DNA of 64,000 bases from Burkholderiaceae bacterium (lineage in GTDB: Bacteria > Pseudomonadota > Gammaproteobacteria > Burkholderiales > Burkholderiaceae_C): assembly GCA_017848435.1 (NCBI GenBank), contig JAFEHU010000051.1, positions 62,001 through 126,000 of the forward strand. The letters are read 5' to 3'. Both the position numbers and the translations under genes were made by a program. Under the pieces are notes generated by a model that saw only the letters and a program-made list of their open reading frames with translations, was not told the DNA's origin and did no database searches. This document shows positions 43,877 to 56,296 of the stretch, piece by piece. Each line of letters opens with the position of its first letter. Positions within the stretch are counted from its first letter, which is position 1.

Positions 43877-44553
43877 CCCGAACCAGAATCAAGATTTGCG
43901 GCCTGACGCGGGAACAGGACGTGGACGCTGCGGTGGCCGCCGGTGCCGACGCGGTCGGTTTTGTGCTGTACGACAAAAGCCCCCGGTTTGTCAGTGTCCA
44001 GCGCGCCGCCGAGCTGGTCCGCCGGCTCCCGCCGTTCATCACCCCTGTGCTGCTGGTGGTGAACGAGTACGCTACAAAAATAAGAGCATACTCTGCAGCA
44101 ATACCGCAGGCTCTTCTGCAATTCCATGGTGATGAGACGCCGGAACAGTGCCTGCAGGCCACCGAACAGGGGAAAACGCCCTTTGTGCGCGCTGCGCGCA
44201 TTCCGCTGGGGCCGGACGCCGCTGCCTTCGACCTCGTAAAATACGCGCAGGATTACTCACAGGCCCAGGCCATCCTGCTCGACGCGCATGTCGACGGGTT
44301 TGGCGGCGGCGGCAAGGCGTTCAATTGGTCACTGCTTCCTCCAAGCGTCAGCGCTCACCTCGTCTTGAGTGGTGGACTCACGCCTGCAAACGTGGGCGAT
44401 GGCATTGCCACGCTGCGGCCGCGCTGCCCAACGCTGGCCGTTGACGTGAGTTCCGGCGTCGAGGTGTCCAAGGGCATCAAGAGCGCCGAAAAAATACAGC
44501 AGTTCATTGCGGCCGTGCGGGCCGCCGATGCACAACTTGCCAACCCGGCATGA
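43873..44553 (+). CDS. trpF: Phosphoribosylanthranilate isomerase (226 aa)
   Basis: Tryptophan biosynthesis, third step. It opens with [26 protein letters not shown], whose Cys is the catalytic base. [12 protein letters not shown] follows in the middle, and [14 protein letters not shown] and [16 protein letters not shown] near the end bind phosphate. Start at ATG 43873, overlapping the truA stop; an upstream in-frame TTG is less likely. trpB follows after 43 bp. Confidence 0.95.
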   Translation: MTRTRIKICGLTREQDVDAAVAAGADAVGFVLYDKSPRFVSVQRAAELVRRLPPFITPVLLVVNEYATKIRAYSAAIPQALLQFHGDETPEQCLQATEQGKTPFVRAARIPLGPDAAAFDLVKYAQDYSQAQAILLDAHVDGFGGGGKAFNWSLLPPSVSAHLVLSGGLTPANVGDGIATLRPRCPTLAVDVSSGVEVSKGIKSAEKIQQFIAAVRAADAQLANPA

Positions 44554-44596
44554 CCGGCCAGCCCCCCTGGCCGGGCAAACTTGAATTCAGGCCACG

Positions 44597-45865
44597 ATGA
44601 CCACCTACCAACAACCTGACCCTACAGGCCACTTCGGCGTCTACGGCGGCAGCTTCGTCAGTGAAACGCTGACCCATGCCATCAACGAGCTGCGCGAAGC
44701 CTATGCCCGGTACCAGCACGACCCGGTCTTTCTGGCCGAGTTCAAGTCGGAGCTGAAGCACTTTGTCGGCCGGCCCTCGCCGATCTACCATGCGGCACGC
44801 ATGAGCCGCGAGCAGGGCGGCGCGCAGATCTACCTCAAACGCGAGGACCTGAACCACACCGGCGCCCACAAGATCAACAACACCATCGGCCAGGCCATGC
44901 TGGCCAAACGCATGGGCAAACCCCGCGTGATTGCCGAGACCGGTGCCGGCCAGCACGGCGTGGCCACCGCCACCATCTGTGCCCGCTACGGGCTGGAATG
45001 CGTGGTCTACATGGGCAGCGAAGACGTCAAGCGCCAAAGCCCCAACGTCTACCGCATGAAGCTGCTCGGCGCCACCGTGGTGCCGGTGGAGTCGGGCAGC
45101 AAGACCCTGAAAGACGCGCTGAACGAGGCCATGCGCGACTGGGTGGCCAATGTGGACAACACCTTCTACATCATCGGCACCGTGGCCGGCCCGCACCCTT
45201 ACCCGATGATGGTGCGCGATTTCCAGAGCGTGATCGGCGAGGAGTGCCTGACGCAGATGCCCGAGTTCACTGGTGGCCCCCAGCCCGATGCGGTGGTTGC
45301 CTGCGTCGGCGGTGGCAGCAACGCGATGGGCATTTTCTACCCCTACATCAACCACACCAGCACCCGGCTGATCGGCGTGGAGGCGGCCGGCGAAGGCATG
45401 GACAGCGGCAAGCATTCGGCCTCGTTGCAGCGCGGCCTGCCGGGTGTGCTGCACGGCAACCGCACCTACGTGCTGCAGAACGAGGATGGCCAGGTCACCG
45501 AGACGCACAGCATCAGCGCCGGCCTGGACTACCCCGGCGTGGGCCCGGAACACGCGTTCCTGAAAGACATCGGTCGAGCCGAATATGTAGGCATCACCGA
45601 CACCGAAGCACTGGCGGCTTTCCACTACCTGTGCCGCACCGAAGGCATCATCCCGGCGCTGGAATCCAGCCACGCGGTGGCCTATGCCATGAAGCTCGCA
45701 AAAACAATGCGCACCGACCAGTCGATCCTGGTCAACCTCTCTGGCCGTGGTGACAAGGACATTGGCACCGTGGCCGATTTGAGCAACGCCGATTTTTACT
45801 GCCGGCCGAGCTGCAAGGGGCAGTCGGTCAAAGGTGGCGAACACACCGTGAAAGTTGTGAAATGA
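44597..45865 (+). CDS. trpB: Tryptophan synthase beta subunit (422 aa)
   Basis: PLP enzyme joining indole and serine. The PLP lysine lies in [13 protein letters not shown] near residues 93-105. [12 protein letters not shown] and the phosphate-binding GGGSNAMG follow in order. Length is typical. It is coupled to trpA by an ATGA overlap. The usual trpF-trpB-trpA group is intact. Confidence 0.97.
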   Translation: MTTYQQPDPTGHFGVYGGSFVSETLTHAINELREAYARYQHDPVFLAEFKSELKHFVGRPSPIYHAARMSREQGGAQIYLKREDLNHTGAHKINNTIGQAMLAKRMGKPRVIAETGAGQHGVATATICARYGLECVVYMGSEDVKRQSPNVYRMKLLGATVVPVESGSKTLKDALNEAMRDWVANVDNTFYIIGTVAGPHPYPMMVRDFQSVIGEECLTQMPEFTGGPQPDAVVACVGGGSNAMGIFYPYINHTSTRLIGVEAAGEGMDSGKHSASLQRGLPGVLHGNRTYVLQNEDGQVTETHSISAGLDYPGVGPEHAFLKDIGRAEYVGITDTEALAAFHYLCRTEGIIPALESSHAVAYAMKLAKTMRTDQSILVNLSGRGDKDIGTVADLSNADFYCRPSCKGQSVKGGEHTVKVVK

Positions 45866-46671
45866 GCCGGATCAGCACGACCCTCGACAAGCTGAAGTCC
45901 CAAGACCGCACGGCACTGATTCCCTACGTCACCGCCGGTTTCCCGTTCCCCGGCATCACCCCCGCGCTGATGCACGGCATGGTGGATGCCGGTGCCGACA
46001 TCATTGAACTCGGGGTGCCGTTTTCTGACCCCAGCGCCGATGGCCCGGTGATTCAGTTGGCTGGCGAAAAAGCCCTGGCCTTCGGCATTGGCCTGGCCCA
46101 AGTACTGGCCATGGTGCGCGACTTCCGCACGCGAGACACCACCACACCGGTGGTGTTGATGGGTTATGCCAACCCGCTGGAACGCTACGACATCAAACAC
46201 GGGCCTGACGCCTTCATCCGCGACGCGGCCCAGGCCGGTGTCGATGGCGTGCTGGTGGTGGACTACCCGCCCGAAGAGTGCGAGGCTTTCGCAGCCAAGC
46301 TGCGTGCGCACCAGATGGACCTGATCTTTCTGCTCGCGCCAACCAGCACCGAGGCCCGCATGGCGCAAATCCAGAAAGTGGCGAGTGGTTATGTGTACTA
46401 CGTGTCGCTGAAAGGCGTGACCGGTGCCGGCACCCTGGATGTGGACGCGGTGGCGGCGATGCTGCCACGCATCCGCCAACATGTGCACGTGCCCGTCGGC
46501 GTCGGTTTCGGCATCCGCGACGCGGCCACTGCCAAAGCGATTGGCGCGGTGGCCGACGCGGTGGTGATCGGCAGCAAGATCATCCAGCTGATCGACGCCC
46601 AGCCCGAAGACCAGGTGGTCCCCACTGCCTCGGCCTTCCTGCAGGACATCCGCACCGCGCTCGATTCATAA
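45862..46671 (+). CDS. trpA: Tryptophan synthase alpha subunit (269 aa)
   Basis: Cleaves indole-3-glycerol phosphate to indole, which is channelled to TrpB. The signature [18 protein letters not shown] holds the catalytic Glu, and [10 protein letters not shown] supplies the Asp at the expected distance. The phosphate-binding GVGFGIRDA is near residues 213-221. It overlaps trpB by 4 bp and lies 31 bp before accD. Confidence 0.97.
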   Translation: MSRISTTLDKLKSQDRTALIPYVTAGFPFPGITPALMHGMVDAGADIIELGVPFSDPSADGPVIQLAGEKALAFGIGLAQVLAMVRDFRTRDTTTPVVLMGYANPLERYDIKHGPDAFIRDAAQAGVDGVLVVDYPPEECEAFAAKLRAHQMDLIFLLAPTSTEARMAQIQKVASGYVYYVSLKGVTGAGTLDVDAVAAMLPRIRQHVHVPVGVGFGIRDAATAKAIGAVADAVVIGSKIIQLIDAQPEDQVVPTASAFLQDIRTALDS

Positions 46672-46702
46672 TGCACCCTACCATCGCCACGGAGATCGCC
46701 CC

Positions 46703-47575
46703 ATGAGTTGGCTTGAAAAACTGCTGCCCCCCAAAATCCAGCCCACCGACCCGACCGAGCGCCGCACAGTGCCCGAGGGCCTGTGGGTCAAGTGCCCGAG
46801 CTGCGAAACCGTGCTCTACAAGACCGACCTGGAACAGAACCAGAACGTCTGCCCGACCTGCACACACCACCTGCGCATTGGCGCCCGTGCCCGGCTCGAC
46901 GCGTTCCTGGACGCCGAAGGTCGCTACGAAATCGGCCAGGAAGTCATCCCTGTGGATGCACTCAAGTTCAAGGACAGCCGCAAGTACCCCGAGCGCCTGA
47001 AAGAGGCGCTGGAAAACACCGGCGAGACCGACGCCCTGGTGGTGCTGGGCGGTGCAATACACAGCATCAATGTGGTGGTCGCCTGTTTCGAGTTCGACTT
47101 CATGGGCGGCAGCATGGGCTCGGTGGTGGGTGAGCGTTTCGTGCGTGGCGTGGAAACCGCCATCGAACAAAAAGTGTCCTTCGTCTGCTTCACCGCCACC
47201 GGTGGCGCCCGGATGCAGGAAGGCCTGCTGAGCCTGATGCAGATGGCCAAAACCAATGCCGCGCTGACCCGATTGGCCAAGAAAGGCTTGCCTTACATCA
47301 GCGTGTTGACCGACCCGACCATGGGTGGTGTGTCGGCCGGCTTTGCCTTTGTGGGCGATGTGGTAATTGCCGAACCCAAGGCGTTGATCGGTTTTGCCGG
47401 CCCGCGTGTGATCGAAAGCACGGTGCGGGTGACGCTGCCGGAAGGTTTCCAGCGCGCCGAGTTTCTGCAGACCAAGGGCGCGGTGGATTTCATCTGTGAC
47501 CGCCGTGAACTGCGCAAAACCATTGCCAACACATTGGCCATGTTGCTGCGCCAGCCAGCCGACGCCGTCAGCTGA
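46703..47575 (+). CDS. accD: Acetyl-CoA carboxylase carboxyltransferase beta subunit (290 aa)
   Basis: Transfers carboxyl from biotin to acetyl-CoA in the first step of fatty-acid synthesis. The N-terminal zinc ribbon is clear ([13 protein letters not shown] and [10 protein letters not shown], near residues 29-62). The crotonase-like core carries [10 protein letters not shown] and [12 protein letters not shown]. Length is typical. The trpA-accD neighbourhood is widely conserved. It is convergent with the YggT gene across only 12 bp. Confidence 0.96.
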   Translation: MSWLEKLLPPKIQPTDPTERRTVPEGLWVKCPSCETVLYKTDLEQNQNVCPTCTHHLRIGARARLDAFLDAEGRYEIGQEVIPVDALKFKDSRKYPERLKEALENTGETDALVVLGGAIHSINVVVACFEFDFMGGSMGSVVGERFVRGVETAIEQKVSFVCFTATGGARMQEGLLSLMQMAKTNAALTRLAKKGLPYISVLTDPTMGGVSAGFAFVGDVVIAEPKALIGFAGPRVIESTVRVTLPEGFQRAEFLQTKGAVDFICDRRELRKTIANTLAMLLRQPADAVS

Positions 47576-47587
47576 TACCGGGCTGCC

Positions 47588-48157
47588 TCAGAGCAGCGCG
47601 CCCAAAGTCACCACCTGCAGGTGGGCAAGCACAATGGTGGCCACCTGCAACAGCAGCACCAGCACCAGGGGCGACAAATCAATGCCGCCGACCAGCGGCA
47701 CGACACGCCGCAGTGGCTGCAACACCGGCGCGCACAAACGGCCAATCAGGCGGGCCAGTGGTGAGTCGGTTTGCACCCACGACAGCACCACATGCACGAT
47801 CAACAGCCCCATCGCCAGGGAAATGACCAGGCGGAGCGTGCCAAACAAGGCCAGTACCGGCAAAGGCAGCAGGCTGCCCTGCCCGCCCGCCACCAGCCAC
47901 AGCACCGCAAACTGCGCCAGTTCCACCAGGAACGCCGCCAGCAGGCTGGCCGTGTCCACCCGTCCGACCGATGGCACCACCCGCCGCAGCGGCAACACCA
48001 GCCAGTCGGTCAAGGTGAAGATGAACTGCGCCAGCGGGTTAGCCGACTGTGCACCCATGCCAATGCGCTGGTACTGCATGTACAACCGCAACAGGCAGGC
48101 GCCGCCCACCAGACCGGCAACGACGTCAAGCAGCAATGAAAAAATTTGGATGAACAT
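47588..48157 (-). CDS. YggT-family membrane protein (189 aa)
   Basis: Integral membrane protein with two repeated YggT units, each a pair of membrane helices joined by a loop containing PLRRVVPSVG (near 54-63) and PLRRVVPLVG (near 151-160). This internal duplication is typical of the family, which has been linked to osmotic tolerance and cell-envelope integrity but lacks a firm biochemical role. Start at ATG 48157 (MFIQIFSLLLD). It is divergent from the LON-domain gene and convergent with accD. Confidence 0.88.
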   Translation of the reverse strand: MFIQIFSLLLDVVAGLVGGACLLRLYMQYQRIGMGAQSANPLAQFIFTLTDWLVLPLRRVVPSVGRVDTASLLAAFLVELAQFAVLWLVAGGQGSLLPLPVLALFGTLRLVISLAMGLLIVHVVLSWVQTDSPLARLIGRLCAPVLQPLRRVVPLVGGIDLSPLVLVLLLQVATIVLAHLQVVTLGALL

Positions 48158-48193
48158 GGGCAGGGGTGAAGTGGCTCGTGGGATGATACTTTG

Positions 48194-48835
48194 ATGTCGC
48201 CCTTGACCCTGTCCCAGCTGCCGCTTTTCCCGCTCGGGAGCGTCCTGTTCCCCGGGGGGCTGCTGCCACTGCGCATTTTCGAGGTGCGCTACCTGGACAT
48301 GGTGCGCAAGTGCCACCAGGCCGGTGCACCGTTCGGCGTGGTGGCTCTCACACAAGGGCACGAAGTCCGTCAACCGGGGGAGACCGAGTCATTCCACAGC
48401 GTTGGAACACTGGCCCGGATTGACGAACTCAGCCACCCGCAACCGGGGCTGATGATGATTCGTTGCCGAGGCACCGAGCGTTTCCGCATCGACCAGCGCG
48501 AACAACTCCGCCATGGCCTGTGGGTGGCCGACGTGACCCAACTCGACCCCGACCAGACCGTGCCGGTTCCCGAAGACCTGAAGCCCACCGCAGACGCGCT
48601 CGCCAACCTCATCGGCACGCTGCAGGCGCAAGGGCTGGCCACGCCTGACCTGCCGATGCATCCCCCCTGGCAGCTGGACGACTGCGGCTGGGTGGCCAAC
48701 CGCTGGAGCGAACTGCTGCCATTGCCCACGGATGCCAAGCAGCGCCTGATGTCGCTCGACAACCCCCTGCTGCGGCTGGAACTGGCCAGCGACATGCTGG
48801 CGCGTTACCAGATTGGCCGCTCTGACACCCCCTGA
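48194..48835 (+). CDS. LON substrate-binding-domain protein (213 aa)
   Basis: Stand-alone homologue of the N-terminal domain of Lon protease, without ATPase or protease parts. The opening LPLFPLGSVLFPGGLLPLRIFE is characteristic, followed by YLDMVRKC and FGVVAL. Such proteins may act in substrate or peptide binding; the exact role is unknown. ATG 48194 is preferred to the TTG at 48191. It is 9 bp upstream of the glycan locus and may share its transcript. Confidence 0.87.
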   Translation: MSPLTLSQLPLFPLGSVLFPGGLLPLRIFEVRYLDMVRKCHQAGAPFGVVALTQGHEVRQPGETESFHSVGTLARIDELSHPQPGLMMIRCRGTERFRIDQREQLRHGLWVADVTQLDPDQTVPVPEDLKPTADALANLIGTLQAQGLATPDLPMHPPWQLDDCGWVANRWSELLPLPTDAKQRLMSLDNPLLRLELASDMLARYQIGRSDTP

Positions 48836-48844
48836 GTCCTTGCC

Positions 48845-50751
<1,907 letters not shown>

Positions 50752-50755
<4 letters not shown>

Positions 50756-52101
50756 CCGCGCTCCGTTTCCGCAGCTTGCGCTCGTCGGCGTTCTGGTCGC
50801 TGATGGGCGACATCGTGCCCATGCTGGCGGCCATGGCCGTGGCACCCGCACTCCTCCAGGCGCTGGGCGCGGAGCGTTTGGGGGTGCTGTCGCTGATCTG
50901 GGTGTTTGTCGGCTATTTCAGCTTTCTCGACCTCGGCCTGGGGCGCGCGGTCACGGTGGCGGTCGCGTCTGCCCGCCATGGCCCCACCGGAGACCGCAGC
51001 GCAGAACTCCGCATCACAGGGTCGGCCGTCGTCGCGCTGCTGGCCCTGGGGACTGCAGGGGCCATGGTGCTGGGCCTGTTGGCGCAATTCGGCACGCTGC
51101 CGCTGCAACTGTCTTCTGCCGCGCTGGTGGCCGAAGTCCGCACCGCGCTGTTGTGGATGCTGCCCAGCCTGCCGCTGCTGCTGGCGTCGTCGGCCTTGCG
51201 TGGCCATCTGGAAGGCATCGGCGCCTTCCGGGCGCTGAACCTGATCCGCATCCCTGCCGGTGTGATGCTGGCGGCAGGCCCCTTCATAACAGCGCAGTTC
51301 ACGCCCGACCTCACCTGGGCTGCGATCAGCCTGCTGGCGGTGCGCGTGGCGCAACTGCTGTCGCTGACCGCGGTGCTCGCCCACCACCAACAACTGCGCA
51401 TGCCACAGATGCTGGCACGGATGGCCACTGCCTGCGACTGGCCACAGCTCCGGCAACTGCTGTCGTTTGGCGGCTGGATGACGGTGAGCAGCGTGTTGGG
51501 GCCCGTCATCGTCTATGCCGACCGGTTTGTGATTGGCCTGCTGGTCAGCGCCAGTGCGGTCAGCCTGTACGCGATTCCGTTTGACGTGGTGTCACGCTTC
51601 CCGGTGTTGATCGCGTCCGCCTGCAGCGTGCTGCTGCCCGAACTGGTGCGGGTCTCGGCCCAGGTCGCGCAGGGCCAGATCACGGCCACCGAATGGCGGG
51701 CTGTGTTGCGCCGGGCCACGGGCATCGCAGGCGCCCTGGTGCTGGTGGGCACCGGCATTGGCGGGTGGGTGTTGCCCGACTTCATGGTCTGGTGGATGGG
51801 CGCCCGCTTCGCCGCTGACGCCACGCCGGTGGCCCAGGTGCTGCTGATCGCATTTGCCGTCAACGCGCTGGCGCAGATCCCCTACACCGGCCTGCTGGCC
51901 CTGGGCCAGACGCGGACGATTGCCACCATCCACCTGCTGGAATGCCTGCCCTACCTGGCCTGCCTGTGGTGGGCGGTATCGCACTTCGGCCTGCTGGGCG
52001 CGGCGGTGGCCTGCGTCGCACGTGGGCTGGTAGATTACGGGCTGCTGGTGCTGGCCTGCCACCGCGGTGGGCGCCACCTGGCAACCCGCCACACGACCTG
52101 A
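50752..52101 (+). CDS. Oligosaccharide flippase, Wzx/MOP superfamily (449 aa)
   Basis: Polytopic inner-membrane protein with about 12 hydrophobic segments. It opens with SSAFWSLMGDIVPMLAAMAVAPALL, and LGLGRAVTVAV follows in the next helices, both typical of polysaccharide export flippases. It would move the lipid-linked glycan built by the neighbouring transferases to the periplasmic face. It overlaps the dehydratase gene by ATGA and precedes the methyltransferase by 3 bp. Confidence 0.85.
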
Positions 52102-52104
52102 CCG

Positions 52105-52773
52105 ATGTTGACTTACACCGACAAAGACACCCACTACTTTGGCCATGTCCGGCGCGAGGTCGAACCCGCCTTGCCAGCCCGGTGTGGCCGGGTGCTGGAA
52201 CTGGGCTGCGGTGCGGGCGCCACCTTGGGCTGGCTGCGCCAGCGGCCCGGCACCACCCACACCACAGGCATCGAGATTTTTGCCGATGCCGCAGCGCGTG
52301 CGGCCCAGCAGGCCGACGTGGTGCATTGCCTCGACTTCGAGCGCAATGCCGTGCCAGGCCCACACACCGTGTTCGACACCATCCTGTGCCTGGACGTGCT
52401 GGAACACATGGTCGACCCCTGGCAGGTGGTGCACCGGTTGGTGACGCAGCACCTGGCGCCCGGCGGTACGCTGGTGGTGACCGTGCCCAACATCCAGCAC
52501 CACACGGTGGTGTTGCCGCTGCTGCTGAAGGGCCGCTGGCAGTACGAAGAGGCCGGCATTCTGGACCGCACCCACCTGCGTTTTTTCTCGCGCGACTCGG
52601 CCGTGTCCTTGCTGGCGCATGCCGAGCTTTCGCCGGCCGCCTGCACGCCGCTGAGCTTTGCCGAGAACCGCCTCAAGCGGGCCATCAACCGCGCCACCTT
52701 CCGCTGGTTTGAAGGCCTGATCACGCCGCAATACCTGCTGAGCGCGCGCAAGCACACCACGGCGGCAGGTTGA
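52105..52773 (+). CDS. SAM-dependent methyltransferase, class I (222 aa)
   Basis: Soluble methyltransferase with the SAM motif VLELGCGAGATLGWL near residues 31-45, an acidic residue at the end of strand 2 (GIEIFAD) and DTILCLDVLEHMVDPW near 90-105. The pattern resembles UbiG/WcaI-like sugar or lipid methyltransferases in surface-glycan loci. It probably methylates a sugar or caps the glycan; this is inference from context. It sits between the flippase and the first glycosyltransferase with gaps of 3 and 1 bp. Confidence 0.85.
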   Translation: MLTYTDKDTHYFGHVRREVEPALPARCGRVLELGCGAGATLGWLRQRPGTTHTTGIEIFADAAARAAQQADVVHCLDFERNAVPGPHTVFDTILCLDVLEHMVDPWQVVHRLVTQHLAPGGTLVVTVPNIQHHTVVLPLLLKGRWQYEEAGILDRTHLRFFSRDSAVSLLAHAELSPAACTPLSFAENRLKRAINRATFRWFEGLITPQYLLSARKHTTAAG

Positions 52774-52774
52774 G

Positions 52775-53608
52775 TTGAGTGCCCCGAAAGTCACTGTCGT
52801 TGTGCTCAACTGGAATGGCTGGGCCGACACCCTGCGCTGCCTGACCTCGCTGCTAACACTGGCCGATCCGGCGCCGCACACCATCTTGGTGGACAACCAC
52901 TCCAGCGACGGTTCGGTGGCGAAAATCCGCCAGGCTTTTCCAACGCTGGAGATACTGGAAACCCCTGCCAACCTGGGCTTTGGCGGAGGCTGCAACGTCG
53001 GCATGCGCCATGCACTGGCGCAGGGTGCCGACTTCATCTGGCTGGTCAACAGCGACGCCACCGTGGCGCCCGATACCCTGTCGGCCATGCTGCAGGTGGC
53101 GGTGGATCAACCGGCGGTCGGTGCCGTGGGCTCGGTCATCCACGAACTGGCAGAACCCCAACGTGTCGAGCTGTGGGGCGGTGGCCAGGTCAACCTCTGG
53201 TTGGGCCGGTCACGCCCGCTGAAGGCGCCTGGCGCACTGGCCTTTGTGTCCGGCGCGTCCATGCTGTTGCGGGCCAGTGCGTTGCGGCAAGTGGGCCTGT
53301 TCAACGACCAACGCTTTTTCATGTACTGGGAAGACACCGACCTCGGCTTCCGCCTGCGCCAGCACGGCTGGCAACTCGCCACCGCCACCGGCTCACGCGT
53401 CTGGCACAAGGGCTCGGGCAGCCTTGGCAAAGGCAGCCCACAGATCGACGCGTACTTCGTCTGCTCTGCGCTGCGTTTCTTCCGCCAGCACGCGCCCTGG
53501 CCCGCGCTGGCCAGCGTCTGCCTGGTGGCATCGCTGTTGGCCAAACGCCTGTTGCTGGGCCAATGGCCACGGGTGCGGGCCGTGTGGCGTGGGCTGCGGG
53601 CCGCATGA
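52775..53608 (+). CDS. Family 2 glycosyltransferase, rhamnosyltransferase-like (277 aa, TTG start)
   Basis: GT-A-fold transferase. VTVVVLNWNGWADTLRCLTSL opens the nucleotide-binding part, NLGFGGGCNVGM follows, and the metal-binding motif is NSDA near residues 90-93. FMYWEDTDLGFRLRQHGW near 185-202 is the acceptor-side motif typical of rhamnosyltransferase-like GT2 enzymes. TTG 52775 is the only start that keeps the first strand; it lies 1 bp after the methyltransferase stop. The stop overlaps the next GT by ATGA. Donor and acceptor are unknown. Confidence 0.85.
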   Translation: MSAPKVTVVVLNWNGWADTLRCLTSLLTLADPAPHTILVDNHSSDGSVAKIRQAFPTLEILETPANLGFGGGCNVGMRHALAQGADFIWLVNSDATVAPDTLSAMLQVAVDQPAVGAVGSVIHELAEPQRVELWGGGQVNLWLGRSRPLKAPGALAFVSGASMLLRASALRQVGLFNDQRFFMYWEDTDLGFRLRQHGWQLATATGSRVWHKGSGSLGKGSPQIDAYFVCSALRFFRQHAPWPALASVCLVASLLAKRLLLGQWPRVRAVWRGLRAA

Positions 53609-54435
53609 GCGCCGCCGTGCCCGTCTCGGTGGTGGTGCCGTGCTTTCGGTGTGCCGACACCATCGGCCGTGCGCTGGCCTCGGTCGCGGCACAGACCGCG
53701 CGCCCGCAGGCGGTCATCCTGGTGGACGATGCCAGCGGTGACACGACCGCAGAGACGCTGCGGCGCCTGCAGGCCAACCACCCCGCAGGCTGGGTCACGG
53801 TCATCACCCTGCCAGTCAACCAGGGGGCGGCCACGGCACGCAACGTTGGCTGGGAAGCGGCCACCACCCGCCACGTGGCTTTTCTCGATGCGGACGATTC
53901 CTGGCACCCGGACAAGCTGGCGCTGCAATACGCTTTCATGCAGACACACCCGGACGTGGTGGCCACAGGGCACCGTTTCCTGCAAGCCCAGAGTGACGCG
54001 TACGGCACGCCGCCAGACTACCCACCGCTGGCAACATCGCCCTTGCCCCACCACCCCATCGTGCCCTGGCAGGTGCTGCTCAAAAACCCGTTCATCACAC
54101 CGTCCCTGATGCTGCGGACCGACGCGCCCCTGCGCTTCCCGGTGGGTCAACGCTACATGGAAGACCACCTGCTGTTGATGCAACTCGCGCTGCGCGGTGT
54201 GCCCATGGTGCGCATCGATCTGCCGCTGGCCTGCATCCACAAAGACCGCTACGGGCAGTCCGGGCTGAGCGCGCAGATGCATGCGATGCACCAGGCGGAA
54301 CTGGACAACCTGCGGCGGCTGGTGCGCGACGGCGACCTGTCTGCCACCGCCGCTTGGGTGCTGCGCTGGTATGTGCGGCTCAAATTCGTTCGCCGCCAGC
54401 TGCTGGTGGCGGTGCGACGGCGGGGTGCGGCCTGA
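53605..54435 (+). CDS. Family 2 glycosyltransferase (276 aa)
   Basis: GT-A transferase opening with VSVVVPCFRCADTIGRALAS, with LVDDASGDTTAETL and GAATARNVGWEAA in order and the metal site DADDSW near residues 99-104. A YMEDHLL acceptor motif lies near 194-200. The C-terminus has a basic amphipathic helix (RWYVRLKFVRRQLLVAVRRR) that may hold it at the membrane. It overlaps the neighbours on both sides by 4 and 1 bp. Sugar specificity is unknown. Confidence 0.86.
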   Translation: MSAAVPVSVVVPCFRCADTIGRALASVAAQTARPQAVILVDDASGDTTAETLRRLQANHPAGWVTVITLPVNQGAATARNVGWEAATTRHVAFLDADDSWHPDKLALQYAFMQTHPDVVATGHRFLQAQSDAYGTPPDYPPLATSPLPHHPIVPWQVLLKNPFITPSLMLRTDAPLRFPVGQRYMEDHLLLMQLALRGVPMVRIDLPLACIHKDRYGQSGLSAQMHAMHQAELDNLRRLVRDGDLSATAAWVLRWYVRLKFVRRQLLVAVRRRGAA

Positions 54436-55361
54436 TGCCCACCAGTGCCATGCCACCGCACGTGGTGGTGCTGCTCGCCGCCCACAACGGCGCGCGCTGG
54501 ATTGGCGCGCAGCTCGACAGCATCCTGGCGCAGCAAGGGGTGTCGTTGCAGGTGCTGGTGAGCGACGACGCGTCCACCGACACCACGCGCGAGCAGGTGC
54601 TGGCGCGTGCGGCCGCCGACGCACGGGTCACTCTGCTGCCCGCAAGGGGCCCGTTTGGCTCGGCAGCGTCCAATTTCTTTGTTCTGCTGGCTTCGCTGGG
54701 GCAATTGGGCACCCCACCCACGGCCGTGGCCCTCGCCGACCAGGATGACGTCTGGCACCCCGACAAGCTGCAACGCGCCCTGGCTGCCCTGCAGACAAGG
54801 CGCGTTGCCGCCGTCTCGGGCAGTGTGACGGCCTTCTGGCCCGATGGCCGACAGCAACTGCTGCAAAAAAGCCAGCCATTGCGCGCTGCGGACCATTTGT
54901 TCGAGTCGGCCGGGCCAGGCTGCACCTACGTGTTGCGTGGCGATGTGGCGTTGCGCCTGTCGGCCTGGGTGGTGGCCCACCAGGACGCCTTGAAACGCAT
55001 CGCTTTCCACGACTGGTTCGTCTACGCCTGGGTCAGAACCCAGGGCGACGCCTGGTGGATCGATCCCGTGCCGGCCATGGACTACCGGCAGCACGACCAC
55101 AACGTGTTCGGCGCCCGTGCCGGCTGGCGCGGGCTCGCTCGGCGCAGCCAGATGCTGTTTGGCCCCTGGTACCGCCAGCAGGTGCTGGCGATTGCCCATG
55201 CCTGCGGTGCCGACCACCACCCGCTCATCGTCCGGCTGCGGCGCGACCGCTGGCGTGACCGCTGGGCCCTGGTGCACCAGGTGGGCGCCATGCGGCGCAA
55301 GCCCCTGGACCGGCTGGTGCTGGCGCTGGCACTGCTGTTCAGACCGGGAGGCCAACCATGA
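54435..55361 (+). CDS. Family 2 glycosyltransferase (308 aa)
   Basis: Third GT-A transferase of the locus. VVLLAAHNGARWIGAQLDSIL opens the domain, SDDASTDTTREQV follows, and the metal motif is ADQDDVWHPDKL near residues 95-106. The layout resembles RfaB/WbbL-type rhamnosyl- or galactosyltransferases. The start ATG 54435 shares one base with the preceding TGA. The DQDDVWHPDKL stretch resembles ADDSWHPDKL of the preceding gene, so the two may be old duplicates. Substrates unknown. Confidence 0.85.
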   Translation: MPTSAMPPHVVVLLAAHNGARWIGAQLDSILAQQGVSLQVLVSDDASTDTTREQVLARAAADARVTLLPARGPFGSAASNFFVLLASLGQLGTPPTAVALADQDDVWHPDKLQRALAALQTRRVAAVSGSVTAFWPDGRQQLLQKSQPLRAADHLFESAGPGCTYVLRGDVALRLSAWVVAHQDALKRIAFHDWFVYAWVRTQGDAWWIDPVPAMDYRQHDHNVFGARAGWRGLARRSQMLFGPWYRQQVLAIAHACGADHHPLIVRLRRDRWRDRWALVHQVGAMRRKPLDRLVLALALLFRPGGQP

Positions 55362-56296
55362 CCGTGGCCATCACCGGCGTCAATGGCTTCATCGGCCGGG
55401 CCCTGGCAGCGCACCTGGTGGCGCAGGGCACCCGCGTGCTGGGCTTGTCGCGCCAAGGCACCAGGCTGCCCGGCGTTGAGAACCGGCGCACCGGCGACCA
55501 GCCCGACGCCCACACGCTCACGGAGGCACTGGCCGGCGCCAGCGCCGTGGTGCACCTGGCGGCCAAGGCCCACCAGACCGACGCGGCGCTGCGGCAGGAC
55601 GACGGCCAGTTCGACGTGAACGTGCGGCTGACCGACGCCCTGCTGACCGCCAGCCAGCAGGCGGGTGTGCAACGGCTGGTCTATCTCAGCTCCATCGGTG
55701 TGAATGGCCAGCGCACCACCGGCCGCGCCTTCACCGAGCGCGATACACCCGCACCGGTGGAGGCCTATGCGCGCAGCAAGTGGCGGTGTGAACAGCGCGT
55801 ACAGGCGTTCAGCGCAGCCACTGGCCTGCCACACGTTATCTTGCGGCCGCCACTGGTGTACGGCCCGCAGGCACCGGGCAACTTTGGCCGACTGGTGCGT
55901 GTGCTGGGCCAGGGCTGGCCACTGCCACTGGCCGCGGTGCACAACCGCCGCCACTTCATCGGACTCGACAACCTGGTGGACGCCATCACGCTCTGCCTCA
56001 GCCACCCTGCCGCCGTGAACCAAACCTTTGTGGCTGCGGACAGCGAGGCCACCTCCACGCCCGACTTTCTGCGCCTGGCCGCCGGCGCCATGCACCGCCC
56101 CGCGCAGCTCTGGCTGGTGCCCGTGCCGCTGCTGCGCTGGGCTGCGCGCCTCGCAGGGCAAACCGAAGCCATCAACCGGCTGTGCGACAGCCTGGAAGTG
56201 GACAGCACCGCACTGCGCCAGCGCACCGGCTGGCGACCGCCATTCACCCTCGCCGAGGGCCTGGCCCGGGCCCTGCAGACAGGCCACACGCCATGA
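55358..56296 (+). CDS. NAD-dependent sugar epimerase/dehydratase (312 aa)
   Basis: Extended-type SDR acting on a nucleotide sugar. The NAD motif is VAITGVNGFIGRALAAHL near residues 3-20, and YLSSIGVNG gives the catalytic Ser region. The active-site Tyr-Lys pair is seen as YARSKW near 135-140, and LRPPLVYGP follows. It resembles UDP-glucose/UDP-GlcNAc 4-epimerases paired with WbpL/WecA- or PglC-type transferases. It probably supplies the first sugar to the initiating transferase, whose gene overlaps it by ATGA. Confidence 0.87.
   Translation: MTVAITGVNGFIGRALAAHLVAQGTRVLGLSRQGTRLPGVENRRTGDQPDAHTLTEALAGASAVVHLAAKAHQTDAALRQDDGQFDVNVRLTDALLTASQQAGVQRLVYLSSIGVNGQRTTGRAFTERDTPAPVEAYARSKWRCEQRVQAFSAATGLPHVILRPPLVYGPQAPGNFGRLVRVLGQGWPLPLAAVHNRRHFIGLDNLVDAITLCLSHPAAVNQTFVAADSEATSTPDFLRLAAGAMHRPAQLWLVPVPLLRWAARLAGQTEAINRLCDSLEVDSTALRQRTGWRPPFTLAEGLARALQTGHTP

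Noticed and set aside
48317..48373. Longer N-terminal version of the YggT-family gene
   Set aside because: The extension lies opposite the LON-domain gene, has a non-membrane, low-information sequence and the family begins at the MFIQIF start at 48157.
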